64,000 nt of DNA from Roseibium sp. MMSF_3544 (GTDB taxonomy: Bacteria; Pseudomonadota; Alphaproteobacteria; Rhizobiales; Stappiaceae): contig NZ_JASHKA010000024.1 of the NCBI RefSeq assembly GCF_030732845.1, positions 21,842 to 85,841 of the forward strand, written 5' to 3'. The translations under genes were made by a program, and so were the position numbers. The notes beneath the pieces were generated by a model. The model searched no databases, had not been told where the DNA came from, and was given only the letters and a program-made list of their open reading frames with translations. The number at the start of each line of letters is the position of its first letter. Positions within the stretch are counted from its first letter, which is position 1. Shown here in pieces: positions 61,131 to 64,000 of the stretch.

Positions 61131-63797
61131 ATGGAACTCTTCTTCCTCCTTATTCTTGTTCTCCTGATGGCGTTCGCGCTCGGCTCTGGCTTTCCGGTTG
61201 CCTTCGCCCTGCCTGGATCCGCCATCCTGACCATCGGTATCGCAGCCGGTGCGGGCTACATGTTCGCCGGTGATACGGATGCCTATTTCGCCCATGGCGG
61301 ACCGGGCCAGTGGCTCAGCGCGGGTGTTACCAATTTCCGGGGCATTTACTGGGAAGCTGAACGTGACACGCTGATCGCGATTCCGCTGTTCGTCTTCATG
61401 GGCATCATGCTCCAGCGCTCCAAGATCGCGGAAGATCTGCTGGTGACCATGGCCCGCCTGTTCGGTCCCGTCCCTGGCGGTCTCGGCATCTCAGTCGTCT
61501 TCGTGGGCGCGCTTTTGGCAGCGACCACGGGTATCGTCGGTGCAACCGTTGTGGCCATGGGTCTGATCTCGTTGCCGGCCATGCTGCGCAACAAGTACTC
61601 TGTACCGCTGGCAACCGGCACGATCGCGGCGTCGGGAACGCTCGGTCAGATCATTCCGCCGTCCATCGTTCTCATCATTCTTGCCGACCAGTTGGCAAGC
61701 GCGGTCGATCAGGCGGGCTCGCTGCGCCAGACACTCTATAAGGCCAGCACCGGTGAGCTTTCCATGCCGTCGGACTTCTCCGTGGTGTCGACAAGTGCGG
61801 GCGAAATGTTCCTCGGCGCGTTCCTGCCGGGCCTCGTCCTTGTCGGGCTCTACATGCTGTTCATTCTCGGCTTTGCCCTGATGAACCCGAAGGCGGCGCC
61901 TGCCGTTCATGAAGAAGGTACGTTTACCCGCCAGTTCGCGGTCAAGGTCGTCATCACGCTGGTGCCGCCGCTGGCCCTGATCTTCCTGGTTCTCGGTTCC
62001 ATCATCGCGGGTATCGCGACGGTCAACCAGGCCGGTGCCATCGGTGCCGTCGGTGCCATGATCATGGCCGGTTATCGCCTGCGCGAAGGAGAGCGTGGCG
62101 CTTATTCGCCTGCGATCATTGCGATCATCGCCCTTCTTGGTCTGGCGATGGTGATCAGTTTCATTGGCGCGGTGAATATCAAGCTCATCGAAACAAGTCA
62201 GGATGCGCTCGGTCTGGTGCTTGCCCTGATCGCCGTTTCCCTGCTTCTGATTGCAATCTTCTGGTCCGGCTGGCGGACGCTGAAGCTTGAAGACACGCTG
62301 CGCGGCGTGATGATCGACACGGCGAAAACAACGTCTCTGGTGTTCATCATCCTTCTTGGCGCCGCCATGCTGACCTCTGCATTCAGGGCTTTCGGCGGCG
62401 AGGAACTCGTCAAAGACTTCCTGCAAGGGTTGCCGGGCGGTTTCTGGGCGCAGTTCCTGATCGTCATGCTGGTGATCTTCATTCTCGGCTTCTTCCTCGA
62501 CTTCATCGAGATTGCCGTGGTTGTCGTGCCGATCGTGGCCCCGATCCTGCTCGCAGATCCGTCTGCGAACGTCACCGCCGTCTGGCTCGGCGTGATGATC
62601 GGCCTGAACATCCAGACGTCGTTCCTGACGCCACCCTTCGGCTTTGCACTGTTCTATCTTCGAGGTGTGGCACCGGCGGTGGTCAAGACCATCGACATGT
62701 ATAAGGGCGTGATTGCCTTTATCGCGCTGCAGCTCGTGGCCCTCGGCATTGTCGGGTTCTACCCACAGCTTGTGAACTACCTGCCGAACCGGTCGACGCT
62801 TCTGTCGGAGACCGCGCCGCCGCCGAAGAACCCGCGCCTGCAATATTGCATGGAAAGGCTCGTTTATGAGGACTTCCAGCAAAACGGCAGCACGATCCTG
62901 GCGGCCATCGAAAAGGCGGAAGGTGTCGACATGAGCTACCTGCCTGAGGATCTCCGCGACGATCTGGTGGAAGGATTTGCAAAGGCCCGCGAAGCCTTGC
63001 CGCAGATGGAGGCGATCCGCGAGGCGGAAAATCAGGTGCAAGCCGCTGCGGGCGACTTCAAGCCGATCCATGTCGAAGTCCGGGCTTATGAGCGTGATGC
63101 GCGCCGGATCGATCACCGAATTGAGGAATTGCAGGTCATCGTCGACCGGTCTGGCGAGGGTGCCGTTTACACGCCGGAACAGGGTGCCCGTGCCCAGGCG
63201 AGGATCGAAGAGCTTCAGGCGGAGCATGACGCGATCCTGGAGAATATTCCGGACAACTGGGAAGAGGTCTATGGCGAATTCTCCCAGATCCAGAAGGCGG
63301 AAAACACGGCACGCACGACCTACCGCCGCACGGTCGACCAGGCTTACGAGCCGATCGTGGAACTGAAAGCGATCCTCGCGGATGTGCAGACAGTTGCCGA
63401 TTTCGGACCTGAGCTGGATGCGCTGAAAGAACAGGTGGCCCAGCTTGAACCGGAAGCGGCCGTCGAGGTGATTGCCGAAATGCGCTCCAAGGTGGGTGAA
63501 GCCGAAGGCACAAGCGAGATCCGCAAGGGCCTGACCGAAGCCCGCAAGATCATGCGCAGCCGTGAACCCAATGCGGAAGCGGCCATTGCCGAGATCGACA
63601 ATTCGATTGCCGCACTCCAGGCCGATCTGGCCTGGCGCGAAAGAGCTGCAAACGAGCTGCTGCCGGTGCTTGAAGAATATGACGCAGCCATCGTCAACAA
63701 TATCGGCCTAAGACAGCAGGACCGGTTGCCGAATGACATGGCGCTCGATGTGGCCGGCTGCCTTTCCGACCACAGGGATATTTCTCTGAGCTTCTAA
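61131..63797 (+). CDS. dctM: TRAP large permease with ~330-residue coiled-coil C-terminal tail
   Basis: An 888-residue DctM, twice the usual ~430. Residues ~1-550 are a TakM-type permease: LLAATTGIVGATVVAMG and TLGQIIPPSIVLIIL in the first repeat, DFIEIAVVVVPIVAPILL and FLTPPFGFALFYLRGVAPAVV in the second, with extra membrane helices in the middle. The last membrane helix ends at NYLPNRSTLL (~549-558). Residues ~560-888 are soluble and highly charged with long heptad-like helices rich in Glu, Ala and Arg (for example ARAQARIEELQAEHD and ELDALKEQVAQLEPE). No family is recognised for the tail. The tail reads in the same frame with the same base usage, so it is not a sequencing or frameshift artefact. 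Confidence 0.9.
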   Translation: MELFFLLILVLLMAFALGSGFPVAFALPGSAILTIGIAAGAGYMFAGDTDAYFAHGGPGQWLSAGVTNFRGIYWEAERDTLIAIPLFVFMGIMLQRSKIAEDLLVTMARLFGPVPGGLGISVVFVGALLAATTGIVGATVVAMGLISLPAMLRNKYSVPLATGTIAASGTLGQIIPPSIVLIILADQLASAVDQAGSLRQTLYKASTGELSMPSDFSVVSTSAGEMFLGAFLPGLVLVGLYMLFILGFALMNPKAAPAVHEEGTFTRQFAVKVVITLVPPLALIFLVLGSIIAGIATVNQAGAIGAVGAMIMAGYRLREGERGAYSPAIIAIIALLGLAMVISFIGAVNIKLIETSQDALGLVLALIAVSLLLIAIFWSGWRTLKLEDTLRGVMIDTAKTTSLVFIILLGAAMLTSAFRAFGGEELVKDFLQGLPGGFWAQFLIVMLVIFILGFFLDFIEIAVVVVPIVAPILLADPSANVTAVWLGVMIGLNIQTSFLTPPFGFALFYLRGVAPAVVKTIDMYKGVIAFIALQLVALGIVGFYPQLVNYLPNRSTLLSETAPPPKNPRLQYCMERLVYEDFQQNGSTILAAIEKAEGVDMSYLPEDLRDDLVEGFAKAREALPQMEAIREAENQVQAAAGDFKPIHVEVRAYERDARRIDHRIEELQVIVDRSGEGAVYTPEQGARAQARIEELQAEHDAILENIPDNWEEVYGEFSQIQKAENTARTTYRRTVDQAYEPIVELKAILADVQTVADFGPELDALKEQVAQLEPEAAVEVIAEMRSKVGEAEGTSEIRKGLTEARKIMRSREPNAEAAIAEIDNSIAALQADLAWRERAANELLPVLEEYDAAIVNNIGLRQQDRLPNDMALDVAGCLSDHRDISLSF

Positions 63798-63818
63798 AGC
63801 GTCGGACCAGAACAGGAA

Positions 63819-63849
63819 AAGCGGGGAGAGAAATCTTCCCGCTTTTTTT
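63819..63849 (+). terminator. Rho-independent terminator of TRAP operon 2
   Basis: Stem AAGCGGGGAG (63819-63828) with CTTCCCGCTT (63835-63844), 9 of 10 Watson-Crick plus one G-T pair, followed by a run of seven T (63843-63849). It begins 22 bases after the dctM stop. Confidence 0.85.
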
Positions 63850-63887
63850 GATTGGAGGCGGGGGGATTTTGACCGGATTGACTTTGC

Positions 63888-63924
63888 GTCACCCCGGCCA
63901 AGCGCAGCGCCGAGCCGGGGCCTA
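63888..63924. repeat. Palindromic intergenic repeat
   Basis: GTCACCCCGGC at the left and GCCGGGGCCTA at the right form a 7-bp GC stem around a loop with an inner GCGC..GCGC pair. It is of the same general form as the repeats at 55773-55838 and lies after the TRAP operon 2 terminator. Confidence 0.5.
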
Positions 63925-64000
63925 CTCTCAGATCATCTTGCTTCAATTCTGACGATTTGAGGTTGGAATTATTGTCGCAAGACGCGCTCTGGAAGTGAGT

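Noticed and set aside
23875..63227. Further long antisense frames opposite the allantoinase fusion, diguanylate cyclase, CobW, dctP and dctM genes
   Set aside because: Same reason: they mirror known genes, with no ribosome site or recognisable domain.

Overview
The window looks like chromosomal sequence from a metabolically versatile alphaproteobacterium, most likely a marine Hyphomicrobiales/Stappiaceae (Roseibium/Labrenzia-like) or a roseobacter-type organism. This is inferred from the high GC, the density of TRAP and tripartite tricarboxylate transporters, the many LysR regulators, the PuuD-type membrane urate hydroxylase and the TakP-like solute-binding protein. No rRNA, tRNA, CRISPR array, insertion sequence or phage gene was seen. 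Genes are tightly packed and start often with GTG or TTG; only two gaps exceed 300 bases.

Layout. 1-5.0 kb: the end of a five-gene envelope operon (vWA protein, DUF3137, LemA, a secreted SH3/cysteine-repeat protein, a small secreted SH3-like protein). 5.1-5.7 kb: a small protein with a caspase-like His/Cys pattern. 5.9-10.2 kb: TRAP transporter 1 with a GlcG/HbpS protein and a facing cupin gene. 10.3-11.7 kb: an unrecognised polytopic membrane protein. 11.7-19.7 kb: a minus-strand operon tctC-tctB-tctA, an SDR lacking the usual active-site pair, a thiamine-diphosphate enzyme, a NIPSNAP protein and a glutathione transferase, with a divergent LysR. 19.8-21.9 kb: an MFS exporter and a YdeI-like protein. 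21.9-29.6 kb: ureide (urate to glyoxylate) catabolism: puuD, LysR, a fused allantoinase/OHCU decarboxylase, allA, a GAPDH, allE and another LysR. 29.9-43.1 kb: mixed single genes (creatininase family, SprA-related putative metalloprotease, hydrolase, MFS, MarR, ChrA, LysR/TSUP pair, thiopurine methyltransferase, WYL-TerB protein, Ogt, EamA, L,D-transpeptidase, OmpA lipoprotein). 43.2-47.9 kb: LacI regulator, a PAS/GAF diguanylate cyclase, an aminotransferase. 48.1-55.8 kb: a metal-linked stretch with a CobW GTPase, WD40 protein, DUF2937 protein, LysR, TetR, a leucine dehydrogenase-type enzyme and a DUF1007-NicO fusion. 55.9-64 kb: a GATase1 hydrolase, a Cache-sensor two-component system, and divergently TRAP transporter 2 with a TakP-like binding protein and an unusually long DctM.

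How the genes work together. Three tripartite uptake systems, each with a sensor or regulator nearby or an enzyme set attached, suggest scavenging of organic acids. In all three, a 10-bp GC-rich hairpin sits just after the binding-protein gene, consistent with making more binding protein than permease. The ureide genes turn urate into glyoxylate, urea and ammonia but leave gaps (HIU hydrolase, allantoate hydrolase) that must be filled elsewhere. The most unusual items are the roughly 330-residue coiled-coil tail on the TRAP 2 permease, three direct repeats at an exact 31-bp period in the control region before it, the 124-residue cysteine-paired triple repeat in the first operon, and the DUF1007-NicO fusion with a predicted mature N-terminal histidine.
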